A DNA stretch of 8,703 nucleotides from Oscillospiraceae bacterium (GTDB lineage Bacteria; Bacillota; Clostridia; Oscillospirales; Oscillospiraceae), in NCBI GenBank assembly GCA_017624645.1, contig JAGAMQ010000152.1:1-8703 (forward strand). The letters run 5' to 3'. Shown one piece after another: positions 1 to 7,059 of the stretch; within the stretch, counting starts at the first letter, position 1, and every line of letters begins with the position of its first letter. The notes beneath the pieces are model-generated. The model saw only the letters and a program-made list of their open reading frames with translations. It made no database searches and was not told the origin of the DNA. The position numbers and the translations under genes were made by a program.

Positions 1-1197
1 GCCCTTTTGTCCCTTGTTATCGCCTTCGGCCTGTGGCTGTATGTGATCACTGTGGTCAGCCCCGGGTCGGAGGATACCTACAGCAATATCCCTGTTGTCC
101 TGCAAAATGAGGGCATGCTTCAGGAGCGGGGTCTGATGATCACTACCCAGGAGCTTCCCACCGTGACCTTGCGGCTAGCAGGCAACCGTACCGATCTGAA
201 TAAGCTGAACAGCAGCAATATCACTGTGTATGTGAATGTGGCTGCCATTGGCGTGGCAGGAGAACATTCCCTGCCTTACAGTGTCAGCTACCCCGGCGAT
301 GTGCCTAACAACGCCATTACCACCCAAAGCCGCAAACCGGATACGGTGAAGCTGACGGTGGAGGAGCGGGTCAGTAAGACCGTTCCCGTGGTGCCTGTTT
401 ATGAAGGCACAGTGCCGGAGGGCTTTATTGCCGACAAGGAAAACTGTGCCCTGGACTATGAAGAGATCCAGATTTCCGGACCGGCACGGGTGATCGCTCA
501 GATTGCTGAAGCACGGGTTCGTGTGGAGCTGGAAGGTAAGAATGAGAGCATCAACGAATCCTTGGCATATACCCTCTGCAATAAGGACGGAGCACCTGTG
601 GATGTGGCAATGGTCACCACCAATGTGGAGGCTGTGAACCTGACCCTGCGGATCATGCGGGTAAAGGAGCTGGCACTGAAACTGACCGTCATTTCCGGTG
701 GTGGAGCCACTGAGCAGACCAGTCAGATCAAGGTGAATCCGGAAACCATTCTGGTTTCCGGCAGCGAAGCCTTGCTGGACGATTTGACAGAACTGAATCT
801 GGGAACCATTGATCTTGCGGAGCATCTGACGGACACCACCCTGACCCTCCCCATTAAATTGCCGGCGGAGGTCACCAATGAGACCGGTGTGGCAGAAGCT
901 ACTGTGGACATCCGTTTCCCCAATCTCAGAACAAAGACCTTGAGCATTTCCCAAATCAATGCCGTGAATGTCCCGGAGGGAATGAAGGCAGAGATCATCA
1001 CCAAGGTGCTGGAGATCCGGTTCCGGGGACCCAAGGCGCTGATCGATTCCATGCAGGCAGCGGATGTAACGGTGAATGTGAACTTTTCCGAAGCACAGGC
1101 AGGAACCGCAACCATGCGGGCGGAAGTGATCATGGCGGATAAGTACAAGGAAGTAGGTGCCGTGGGCAGTTATTCCGTATCTGCCACACTGCGCTGA
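1..1197 (+). CDS. cdaR: CdaR, YbbR-domain regulator of diadenylate cyclase (5' end missing)
   Basis: Membrane-anchored YbbR-domain protein. In Firmicutes it binds and modulates the diadenylate cyclase CdaA, which makes c-di-AMP, from the extracytoplasmic side. The reading frame is open from the left edge, so the start codon is outside. A TTG at 7 lies inside the hydrophobic helix and is unlikely to be the true start; probably only some 10-20 residues are missing. What remains starts with most of a membrane helix (bases 1-60, ending FGLWLYVITVV, with the GLWLYV typical of CdaR). About four YbbR repeats follow, at roughly 85-345, 370-650, 660-930 and 930-1194. Each has the YbbR pattern of a beta-rich stretch, then 'P..V.V.G' or 'L.G' and a short helix, for example ISGPARVIAQI, VSGSEALLDDL and FRGPKALIDSM. 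The family assignment is firm. The link to a cdaA gene upstream is expected but not visible here. Stop is TGA 1195-1197. Confidence 0.9.
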   Translation, partial: ALLSLVIAFGLWLYVITVVSPGSEDTYSNIPVVLQNEGMLQERGLMITTQELPTVTLRLAGNRTDLNKLNSSNITVYVNVAAIGVAGEHSLPYSVSYPGDVPNNAITTQSRKPDTVKLTVEERVSKTVPVVPVYEGTVPEGFIADKENCALDYEEIQISGPARVIAQIAEARVRVELEGKNESINESLAYTLCNKDGAPVDVAMVTTNVEAVNLTLRIMRVKELALKLTVISGGGATEQTSQIKVNPETILVSGSEALLDDLTELNLGTIDLAEHLTDTTLTLPIKLPAEVTNETGVAEATVDIRFPNLRTKTLSISQINAVNVPEGMKAEIITKVLEIRFRGPKALIDSMQAADVTVNVNFSEAQAGTATMRAEVIMADKYKEVGAVGSYSVSATLR

Positions 1198-1212
1198 CAG
1201 AAATTCAGAGGA

Positions 1213-1230
1213 TCGGACAGCTTTGTCCGA
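1213..1230 (+). other. hairpin in the cdaR-yicC gap
   Basis: Perfect 7-bp inverted repeat, TCGGACA (1213-1219) and TGTCCGA (1224-1230), around a 4-base loop GCTT, 15 bases after the cdaR stop and just upstream of the yicC ribosome binding site. No run of T follows (the next bases are CGAAGGG), so it is not a standard intrinsic terminator. It could be an RNA stability or processing element, or chance. Confidence 0.5.
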
Positions 1231-1232
1231 CG

Positions 1233-1239
1233 AAGGGAG
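1233..1239 (+). promoter_or_regulatory. ribosome binding site of yicC, supporting a TTG start
   Basis: AAGGGAG ends 9 bases before the TTG at 1249. The next in-frame ATG (1261) would be 21 bases from this site, with no better Shine-Dalgarno sequence between. The TTG start also restores the family's usual N-terminus [11 protein letters not shown], so TTG is chosen. Confidence 0.8.
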
Positions 1240-1248
1240 AGAACCGAG

Positions 1249-2127
1249 TTGATCAAAAGTATGACCGGTTACGGCAGAGCGGTGCAGACCGTCAACGGAC
1301 GGGAGTTTACCGTAGAGCTTCGCTCTGTCAATAACCGTTATTTGGATTGTTCCGTACGGCTGCCCCGTATGGTATCCTTCACTGAGGATGCGGTGAAGCA
1401 GGCGGTTAAAGCGTCTGTTTCCCGGGGTAAGGTGGATGTGTTCATCTCCATCCGCAGCGAAGGGGGAGAGGAAGCTCAGGTCAGCCTGAATATGGCAGTG
1501 CTGGATGGGTACCTGACCGCCATGCGCCGGATGGTAACCGAGTATGGCGTTGCCGACGATATCAGCGCGTCTTCCCTGTCCCGGCTTCCGGAGGTATTCC
1601 TCATTGAGAAGCCCCAGGTGGACGAGGACCAGCTGCAAAAGGACCTTATGCAGGTGGTGGAACAGGCACTTTCCGGTTATGATGCCATGCGCAGCCGTGA
1701 GGGTCAAGCGCTGGATCAGGATCTGCGTACCCGCGGGCAGACCATTTTGGGTCTTGTGGAACAGGTGGAGCAGGGCAATGCCCAGACCGTGGTGGACTAC
1801 AGAGCCCGCCTGGAAGCAAAGCTCCGGGAGGTTCTGGAAAATACCGCCATCGATGAAAGCCGTATCCTCACCGAAGCCGCGATCTTCGCGGACAAGGTGG
1901 CGGTTGACGAGGAAACCGTCCGTCTGCGCAGCCATCTGCAGCAGATGAACACCATGCTTGATGGCGGCGGTGCTGTGGGGCGGAAACTGGATTTCCTGCT
2001 GCAGGAGATGAACCGGGAAGCCAACACCATCGGCTCCAAGTGTACCGATGTAAAGCTGGCACGGATCGTGGTGGATATCAAGGCGGAACTGGAGAAGATC
2101 CGGGAACAGACCCAGAACATTGAGTGA
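1249..2127 (+). CDS. yicC: YicC/YloC family endoribonuclease
   Basis: Member of the YicC family, whose E. coli YicC and B. subtilis YloC representatives have been reported as oligomeric endoribonucleases; the former is linked to small-RNA turnover. The length of 292 residues fits the family (about 290). Visible hallmarks are the N-terminus [11 protein letters not shown], then [11 protein letters not shown] (residues ~25-35), which opens the YicC-like N-terminal domain. The highly conserved C-terminal (DUF1732) block [21 protein letters not shown] is at residues 244-264, and the protein ends in the usual IRE.TQNIE tail. Family members usually have Ser after GSK; here it is Cys267. The start is TTG, supported by the ribosome binding site at 1233-1239. 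remA begins 7 bases after the stop, so the two are almost certainly co-transcribed. The RNA substrate in this organism cannot be read from the sequence. Confidence 0.95.
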   Translation: MIKSMTGYGRAVQTVNGREFTVELRSVNNRYLDCSVRLPRMVSFTEDAVKQAVKASVSRGKVDVFISIRSEGGEEAQVSLNMAVLDGYLTAMRRMVTEYGVADDISASSLSRLPEVFLIEKPQVDEDQLQKDLMQVVEQALSGYDAMRSREGQALDQDLRTRGQTILGLVEQVEQGNAQTVVDYRARLEAKLREVLENTAIDESRILTEAAIFADKVAVDEETVRLRSHLQQMNTMLDGGGAVGRKLDFLLQEMNREANTIGSKCTDVKLARIVVDIKAELEKIREQTQNIE

Positions 2128-2130
2128 GGT
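2124..2130 (+). promoter_or_regulatory. ribosome binding site of remA, deciding its start
   Basis: GTGAGGT overlaps the yicC stop codon (TGA 2125-2127); its GAGG core ends 5 bases before ATG 2135. It favours ATG 2135 over an in-frame TTG at 2120, which would add five residues absent from RemA homologues and lies inside yicC. The overlap suggests translational coupling of remA to yicC. Confidence 0.7.
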
Positions 2131-2134
2131 TTTT

Positions 2135-2386
2135 ATGAAACTGATCAATATTGGATTTGGCAGTATGATCAGCGCCGGCAGAGTGCTGTCCATTCTGGAA
2201 CCTGCCTCCGCGCCCATTAAGCGGCTGATGCAGGAGGCCAAGGACCGGGGTATGCTGATCGACGGCTCCTACGGCCGCAGTACCAAGTCGGTGATCGTGA
2301 TGGACACGGACCATGTGATCCTGTCCTCACTGGAACCTCAGGTGCTGGCAGAGCGCTGGGAGCAGACCATGGAGGAAGAGAAATGA
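2135..2386 (+). CDS. remA: RemA/DUF370 DNA-binding regulator
   Basis: Small protein of 83 residues matching RemA (YlzA, DUF370), which in B. subtilis forms oligomeric rings, binds DNA and activates biofilm matrix and osmoprotection genes. The match runs along the full length: N-terminal [19 protein letters not shown], then SAPIKRL (residues 25-31), [12 protein letters not shown] (37-48) and [16 protein letters not shown] (53-68). From memory of the B. subtilis protein, DNA binding depends on Arg18, Arg50 and Arg51. Here these align to Arg16, Arg48 and Ser49, so the last is not conserved, although Lys51 lies two residues on. The start ATG gives the usual N-terminus. The stop codon overlaps the gmk start (ATGA, 2383-2386). 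Linkage to yicC and gmk is the conserved Firmicutes arrangement. What it regulates in this organism is unknown. Confidence 0.93.
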   Translation: MKLINIGFGSMISAGRVLSILEPASAPIKRLMQEAKDRGMLIDGSYGRSTKSVIVMDTDHVILSSLEPQVLAERWEQTMEEEK

Positions 2387-2940
2387 GCAAGGGTAATCTG
2401 TTTGTAATCTCCGGAGCCTCCGGTGTGGGAAAAAACACCGTGCTGAAGGAGCTGATGGCAAGACGGGACGATCTCCTGTTTTCCGTATCCGCCACCACCC
2501 GCCCCCCCAGAGAGGGAGAGCAGGAGGCAGTAAGCTATTATTTTGTCAGCCACGATACCTTCCGTCAGATGATCCGGGAGGATGCCTTTGTGGAATACGA
2601 CGACCACATGGACAATTACTACGGCACACCCCGCGCCCAGCTGGAGGACAAGCTGAGCCGTGCCAATGTAATTCTGGACATAGAACCCAACGGCGCATTT
2701 CGGGTGCGCAGCCAGCGCCCCGATGCTACCCTGATATTCATTACCCCTCCTTCCGTGGAGGAACTGGAGCGGCGGCTTCGCAGCCGCGGCGATACCCCTG
2801 AAGAGCAGATCCGGCTGCGGCTGGACCGGGCGGCATGGGAGATCGCTCAAGGCGAAAAGTATGATTATGTTGTTGTCAACGACCGGGTGGAAGCCTGCGT
2901 CGATGCCATAATGAAAATTATTGCCGAAAGGGCAGACTAA
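2383..2940 (+). CDS. gmk: guanylate kinase
   Basis: Converts GMP plus ATP to GDP plus ADP in the cytoplasm, supplying GTP and affecting the (p)ppGpp balance. The P-loop GASGVGKNT is at residues 11-19. The GMP-binding part contains [14 protein letters not shown] (33-46), Glu71 in FVEY and NYYGTPRA (78-85). The region usually written L-E/D-I-D-V/M-Q-G reads LDIEPNG here (98-104). The lid/adenine region has FITPPS (119-124) and ERRLRSRG (129-136), and YDYVVVN is near the C-terminus. At 185 residues it is about 20 shorter than the B. subtilis and E. coli enzymes, the loss being at the C-terminal end. The ribosome binding site GGAGG (2371-2375) lies in the last codons of remA, and the ATG overlaps its stop, so translation is probably coupled. 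Assignment is firm despite several unusual site residues. Confidence 0.96.
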   Translation: MSKGNLFVISGASGVGKNTVLKELMARRDDLLFSVSATTRPPREGEQEAVSYYFVSHDTFRQMIREDAFVEYDDHMDNYYGTPRAQLEDKLSRANVILDIEPNGAFRVRSQRPDATLIFITPPSVEELERRLRSRGDTPEEQIRLRLDRAAWEIAQGEKYDYVVVNDRVEACVDAIMKIIAERAD

Positions 2941-2954
2941 TAGGAGGAACAAAT

Positions 2955-3161
2955 ATGCTTTATCCCCCCGTAGCAGATCTTTTGAAGAATGTGCAGAGCC
3001 GGTATCTTCTGGTGAATGTGGTGGCACACCGCGCCCGTCAGATTGCCGTTGAGGCAGAAACTCTGCAGGAAGAACTGACCGAGAAGCCTGTGACTTTGGC
3101 GATCCGGGAAGTGGCAGACGGCAAGCTGTCTGCATGTCTGAAGGACGAGTATACCAAGTAA
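2955..3161 (+). CDS. rpoZ: DNA-directed RNA polymerase omega subunit
   Basis: Small non-catalytic subunit (68 residues) that wraps the beta' C-terminal tail and aids RNA polymerase assembly. The diagnostic stretch is SRYLLVNVVAHRARQIA (residues 15-31), matching the omega hallmark 'S.Y.LV...A.RARQI'. Leading MLYPPVADLL and the acidic C-terminal part after residue 35 are as usual in short Firmicutes omegas. A very strong ribosome binding site, TAGGAGGA at 2941-2948, lies 14 bases or less after the gmk stop. Location directly after gmk is the standard gmk-rpoZ pair found widely in bacteria. Confidence 0.93.
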   Translation: MLYPPVADLLKNVQSRYLLVNVVAHRARQIAVEAETLQEELTEKPVTLAIREVADGKLSACLKDEYTK

Positions 3162-3195
3162 GCAACGTGTAGACAAGCAGATAAGGAGGGGCTGT

Positions 3196-5643
3196 ATGGT
3201 AGGAAAAATTGCTGTTGCTGCGGCGAATTTTGCCATCGACAAGCCCTATTCTTACTTTGTTCCCGAGGGAATGGAGCTGCAGCCCGGTATGCGGGTGCAG
3301 GTTCCCTTCGGCAGAGGTAACCGCACTACGGAAGGCATCGTGCTGGCCGTTGAGCCGGGGAGTAACGAGGATCTGAAATGTGTGGAGAACTGTTTGGACC
3401 GGCAGCCTGTGCTGGATGAAGGAATGTTGCGATTGGCGGCCTTTCTTCGGGAGCGGTATTTTTGCACGTTTTATGATGCGGCGCGGGCAATGCTTCCTGC
3501 GGGACTTTGGTTTGCGATCAGGGAGACCTACAGCCTGACCCAGGACCGAAGTTGGGAAGCAAAGTCACCCCGGGACCAAAATGCGCTGCAGCTTTTGACG
3601 GTTTTGCGGGATTGCGGCGGCGAAACAGACCGACAGATCCTCAAAAAGGCAATTGAGGATGAGGAAGTGCTTCAAAAGGCGCTTTCCTATCTTCTCAAAA
3701 AGAAGTGGATAGCTTCCCGGCAGGAGCTTTTACGCCGGACAGGTGACAAGACCGAGCAGGTAGCACAACTGGCGGTATCTGGGGAGGAGGCTATGGCATA
3801 TGCCCAAAGCCGTCCCAAATCTGCGGCAATGCAGCGCTCCGTACTGGAGCTGATGTGTTCCTTGGGCAGCTGCTCGGTAAAGGAGCTTTGCTATTTTACC
3901 GGGGCTAAGCCGGCGACGGTGAAGCGGCTGGAGACCCTGGGTTACCTGACCCTCACCCGGCAGGAAGTGCTTCGGTGCAGACAGATCCAGCCGGTGACCC
4001 TGACGGGGCCGTTGGAGCTGAATGACTGTCAGCAGCAGGCATTTGAAGGTCTGCAGGCACAAATGAACGCTTCGGAACCCGGTGCTGCACTTCTTTACGG
4101 CGTTACCGGCTCGGGAAAGACCTCCGTGTATATCAAGCTGATCCAAAGCTGCCTGAAAAGAGGCAGACAAGCAATGCTCCTTGTTCCGGAAATTGCGTTG
4201 ACGCCCCAGCTTCTGGGACTTTTGGCGGCATATTTCGGAGAGCAGGTGGCGGTGCTGCACAGCAGCCTGCCGGCCACAGAGCGCTATGATCAGTGGAAGC
4301 GGATTCGCAGCGGTGATGCCGGTGTGGTGGTCGGGACCCGCAGTGCGGTGTTTGCGCCTTGTCCACGGTTGGGACTTCTGATCCTGGATGAGGAGCAGGA
4401 ACATTCCTACCGCTCGGAAAATACCCCCCGATACGATGCCCGTGAGGTGGCACAGTGGCGGGGAAAACGGGAAGGCGCTTTGGTGCTGTTTGGTTCGGCT
4501 ACGCCTTCTGTGGAAACTATGTTTTATGCCCGATCCGGTTTCTACCGGCTGTACCGGTTGGAGGGGCGCTATAACGGCAGACCTCTTCCCAAGGTGCAGA
4601 TTGTGGATATGCGCAATGAACTGAAGGAAGGCAATGACCTTTGTATCAGCTATGCCTTGCAGGATGCCATTGGGCAGAATATTGAGGCGGGAAAACAGAC
4701 CATCCTGTTTCTGAACCGCCGGGGCAACAGCCGCGCTCTGGTGTGCGTTGACTGCCGGCAGGCTCCGGAGTGTCCCCGCTGCAGTGCAAGGCTCACCTAC
4801 CACAGCGCCAACCAACGGCTCATGTGCCACTATTGCGGCTATTCCCAGCGCTCCGGTCAGCGGTGTCCTGCCTGCGGCGGACCCATGAAGCAGGTGGGGA
4901 CCGGTACCCAAAAGGTACAGCAGCAGCTGGAAGCTGTTTTCCCGGGGATCCGGGTACTGCGTATGGATGCGGATACTGTAGACGCGGTGAATACCCATGA
5001 AGTGCTTTTGGATAAGTTTCAACAGGAGAAGATCCCGGTGCTCATCGGCACTCAAATGGTGGCAAAGGGACTGAATCTTCCCAATGTGACCCTTGTAGGT
5101 GTGCTGGATGCGGACCTGGGACTGTACGCCGATAGCTACCGTTCCGCGGAAACCACGTTCAATATGCTGACTCAGGTGGTAGGTAGAGCCGGTCGGGGCG
5201 ATACCCCCGGTATGGCTATGATTCAGACCATGACCCCGGAGCATCAGGTGATTACCCTGGCGGCAAAGCAGGATTACGAGGGGTTCTATGCACTGGAAAC
5301 CGGACTGCGTCAGGTGCAGATGTGTCCGCCTTACGGGGATCTTGCTACGGTGACCTTCATCGCTCAGGAGGAGGGGCAACTCCTTCGGGGCGCGGTGAAA
5401 TTCCGTGACAGCCTGCGAAATCTTTTGCAGCTTCCCCAATACAGCAAAGAACAATGTACCGTGCTGGGGCCTGCCCCCTGTCCGGTGCCTAAGATCAACT
5501 ACAACTTCCGTCATCGATTGACCCTTCGGTGTAAAATGACCCGATCATTGCGTCAGCTGCTGGCACATCTTCTGCGGCAGTTCTCCCAAGACCGGGAAAA
5601 CCGGGGCGTGTCGGCATTTATCGATGTAAACGGCTATGAATAG
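3196..5643 (+). CDS. priA: primosomal protein N', replication-restart helicase PriA
   Basis: 3'-5' superfamily 2 DNA helicase that recognises stalled forks and reloads the replicative helicase. It has 815 residues (B. subtilis about 805). The N-terminal 3'-DNA-binding domain (residues ~1-105) contains DKPYSYFVPEGMELQPGMRV and VPFGRG. A winged-helix-like region follows. Helicase lobe 1 shows the Q-rich motif near 275, Walker A GVTGSGKT (302-309), PEIALTP, VVGTRSAVFAP, a Walker B box DEEQ (398-401, normally DEEH), and LFGSATPS. Eight cysteines at 517, 520, 526, 529, 544, 547, 557 and 560 form the two zinc sites. Helicase lobe 2 has LIGTQMVAKGLNLPNV (616-631), GVLDADLGLYADSYRS and QVVGRAGRG (660-668). 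The C-terminal domain has VLGPAP and ends IDVNGYE. Ribosome binding site AAGGAGGGG (3183-3191) precedes ATG. In B. subtilis coaBC lies between rpoZ and priA; here there are only 34 bases. Confidence 0.97.
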   Translation: MVGKIAVAAANFAIDKPYSYFVPEGMELQPGMRVQVPFGRGNRTTEGIVLAVEPGSNEDLKCVENCLDRQPVLDEGMLRLAAFLRERYFCTFYDAARAMLPAGLWFAIRETYSLTQDRSWEAKSPRDQNALQLLTVLRDCGGETDRQILKKAIEDEEVLQKALSYLLKKKWIASRQELLRRTGDKTEQVAQLAVSGEEAMAYAQSRPKSAAMQRSVLELMCSLGSCSVKELCYFTGAKPATVKRLETLGYLTLTRQEVLRCRQIQPVTLTGPLELNDCQQQAFEGLQAQMNASEPGAALLYGVTGSGKTSVYIKLIQSCLKRGRQAMLLVPEIALTPQLLGLLAAYFGEQVAVLHSSLPATERYDQWKRIRSGDAGVVVGTRSAVFAPCPRLGLLILDEEQEHSYRSENTPRYDAREVAQWRGKREGALVLFGSATPSVETMFYARSGFYRLYRLEGRYNGRPLPKVQIVDMRNELKEGNDLCISYALQDAIGQNIEAGKQTILFLNRRGNSRALVCVDCRQAPECPRCSARLTYHSANQRLMCHYCGYSQRSGQRCPACGGPMKQVGTGTQKVQQQLEAVFPGIRVLRMDADTVDAVNTHEVLLDKFQQEKIPVLIGTQMVAKGLNLPNVTLVGVLDADLGLYADSYRSAETTFNMLTQVVGRAGRGDTPGMAMIQTMTPEHQVITLAAKQDYEGFYALETGLRQVQMCPPYGDLATVTFIAQEEGQLLRGAVKFRDSLRNLLQLPQYSKEQCTVLGPAPCPVPKINYNFRHRLTLRCKMTRSLRQLLAHLLRQFSQDRENRGVSAFIDVNGYE

Positions 5644-5655
5644 AGAGGAAATACC

Positions 5656-6129
5656 ATGGCATTGAGAAAAATTTTGACAGATGCGGAATCTGCCCTTCAT
5701 AAAACCTGCAAGCCGGTGGTAAGCTTTGACAGTCGGCTGCATACACTGCTGGACGATATGCGGGAGACCCTCATTGAATCCGGCGGCGTGGGGCTGGCAG
5801 CTCCCCAGGTGGGTATTCTGCGCCGGGTGGTGCTGGTGGATACCGGCGATGAGATTTTGGAGCTTGTGAATCCCAGCCTGCTGGAAACCTCCGGGGAGCA
5901 GGAGGGTGCCGAGGGCTGCCTGAGCGTTCCCGGAAAGTACGGTCTGGTAAAGCGGCCATACTATGCAAAGGTCCGTGCTCAGGACCGGGAGGGAAATTGG
6001 TATGAGGCGGAGGGTGAAGAATTGATCGCCCGGTGCTTCTGCCATGAGCTGGATCATCTGGACGGCATCCTCTATACCGAGATCATGGAGCGGTATCTGA
6101 CAGAAGAGGAGCTTGCCTCCGAGGAATAA
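5656..6129 (+). CDS. def: peptide deformylase
   Basis: Metalloenzyme that removes the formyl group from the N-terminal methionine of new proteins at the ribosome exit. All three family motifs are intact: GVGLAAPQVG (residues 44-53), EGCLSVPG (86-93) and HELDHLDG (130-137). Cys88, His130 and His134 are the metal ligands, Glu131 the catalytic acid/base and Gln51 the oxyanion residue, by family knowledge. At 157 residues, with EGCLSVPG and a short C-terminal tail, it resembles the shorter type 1-like deformylases common in Clostridia rather than the longer type 2 enzymes. The ribosome binding site GAGAGG is at 5643-5648, overlapping the end of the priA stop. It sits directly before fmt, the gene for the opposite reaction. 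Confidence 0.97.
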   Translation: MALRKILTDAESALHKTCKPVVSFDSRLHTLLDDMRETLIESGGVGLAAPQVGILRRVVLVDTGDEILELVNPSLLETSGEQEGAEGCLSVPGKYGLVKRPYYAKVRAQDREGNWYEAEGEELIARCFCHELDHLDGILYTEIMERYLTEEELASEE

Positions 6130-6133
6130 GGAG
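6125..6133 (+). promoter_or_regulatory. ribosome binding site of fmt overlapping the def stop
   Basis: AATAAGGAG includes the def stop TAA (6127-6129) and ends 8 bases before the fmt ATG at 6142, followed by a T-rich spacer. Ribosomes ending def would expose or occupy this site, so def and fmt are likely translationally linked. Confidence 0.6.
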
Positions 6134-6141
6134 TTTTTTGT

Positions 6142-7056
6142 ATGCGTGTTGTGTTCATGGGAACGCCGGATATTGCGGCGACCTGTCTGAAGAAAATACT
6201 GGAGCACGGCTGTGAGGTAGTGGGTGTGTACACCCAGCCGGACCGGCCGAAAAACCGGGGCATGAAGCTGCAGCCGTCACCGGTGAAAGAGGTGGCTTTG
6301 GCACATAATATCCCCGTGTTCCAGCCGGAAAATTTTCGGGAGGCAGAAACTGTGGAGCAGCTGCGCAGCCTGCAGCCCGATGTGGTTGCGGTGGTGGCAT
6401 ACGGCAGGATCCTGCCCCAAAGTGTGCTGGATATCCCACCCCGGGGCTGTATCAATATCCACGCCAGCCTGCTGCCCCAATACCGTGGCTCTGCTCCCTA
6501 CCAGTGGGCGGTGCTGGACGGCTTGAAAGAGACCGGCGTTACGGCGATGTACCTTTGCCGGGAGATGGATGCCGGTGATATCATCGATATTGCAAAAACG
6601 CCCATTGCCCCCGAGGAAACGGCAGGGGAGCTTTTGGACCGACTGGCTGAGCTGGGCGCAGAGCTTTTGAGCAAGACCCTGCGATCGATCCGTGAGGGAA
6701 CGGCAAAGCGTACCCCCCAGGACGGCAGCCTTGCCACCTATGCTCCCATGCTGGATAAAACTATGTGTCCTCTGGACTGGAACCGTACCGCCCGGCAGCT
6801 TCATGATCAGATCCGGGGTCTGAATCCCTGGCCCGTGGCAACCACCGAGCTGCAGGGAAAGCGGTTTAAGATTTACGAATCCCGTGTGGTGGATGTGACC
6901 ACAGATGCCGCCCCCGGCACCATTCTTGTCCTGACCAAGACAGGACTGCAGATTGCCTGCGGGGAAGGGGTGCTCGAGATCCGCAATTTGCAGGCGGAGG
7001 GTGGCAAGCGGATGGCTGCACCGGATTATTTCCGGGGACATCCTTTGGAGCTGTGA
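6142..7056 (+). CDS. fmt: methionyl-tRNA formyltransferase
   Basis: Transfers a formyl group from 10-formyl-tetrahydrofolate to Met-tRNA(fMet), producing the initiator tRNA for translation. It has 304 residues (E. coli 315). The N-terminal Rossmann-type formyltransferase domain begins MRVVFMGTPDIAA. The tRNA-contacting loop region DRPKNRGMKLQPSPVKE is at 34-50. The catalytic centre INIHASLLPQYRGSAP (104-119) carries Asn105 and His107, with Asp143 in MDAGDI as the third catalytic residue. The C-terminal domain (~205-304) contains the conserved GLNPWPVA (226-233 region) and ends with the usual short tail. Start ATG gives the canonical N-terminus. rsmB begins 3 bases after its stop. Confidence 0.97.
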   Translation: MRVVFMGTPDIAATCLKKILEHGCEVVGVYTQPDRPKNRGMKLQPSPVKEVALAHNIPVFQPENFREAETVEQLRSLQPDVVAVVAYGRILPQSVLDIPPRGCINIHASLLPQYRGSAPYQWAVLDGLKETGVTAMYLCREMDAGDIIDIAKTPIAPEETAGELLDRLAELGAELLSKTLRSIREGTAKRTPQDGSLATYAPMLDKTMCPLDWNRTARQLHDQIRGLNPWPVATTELQGKRFKIYESRVVDVTTDAAPGTILVLTKTGLQIACGEGVLEIRNLQAEGGKRMAAPDYFRGHPLEL

Positions 7057-7059
7057 CCC

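Noticed and set aside
2120..2134. Alternative TTG start for remA at 2120, adding five residues
   Set aside because: ATG 2135 has a well-spaced ribosome binding site and gives the family's normal N-terminus; the added residues have no counterpart in RemA proteins.
175..2241. Very long open frame on the minus strand (688 codons) opposite cdaR and yicC
   Set aside because: It is in exact codon register with both sense genes, so its stops can only arise from sense codons TTA, CTA or TCA, which these genes avoid. It ends at a CTA codon of cdaR (175-177). Its protein is His/Leu/Gln-rich without any recognisable domain and it crosses two well-supported genes.
2772..2787. GCGGCT/AGCCGC hairpin in gmk
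   Set aside because: A 6-bp GC-rich stem inside codons for conserved RRLRSRG residues. There is no T tract, and it is explained by Arg/Gly/Ser codon composition.
3730..5514. Long minus-strand open frame (594 codons) inside priA
   Set aside because: Same in-register artefact. It ends at the rare sense Leu codon TTA at 3730-3732 of priA, and has no plausible product or ribosome binding site.
5674..5703. Possible internal promoter at the start of def: TTGACA (5674-5679) and CATAAA (5698-5703)
   Set aside because: The -35 is perfect, but the -10 matches only 4 of 6 with 18-base spacing, and both lie inside conserved def coding sequence. A chance match is more likely.
6480..6500. YRGSAP instead of YRGAAP in the Fmt active-site signature
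   Set aside because: Ser at this place is a common variant, and catalytic Asn105, His107 and Asp143 are intact.
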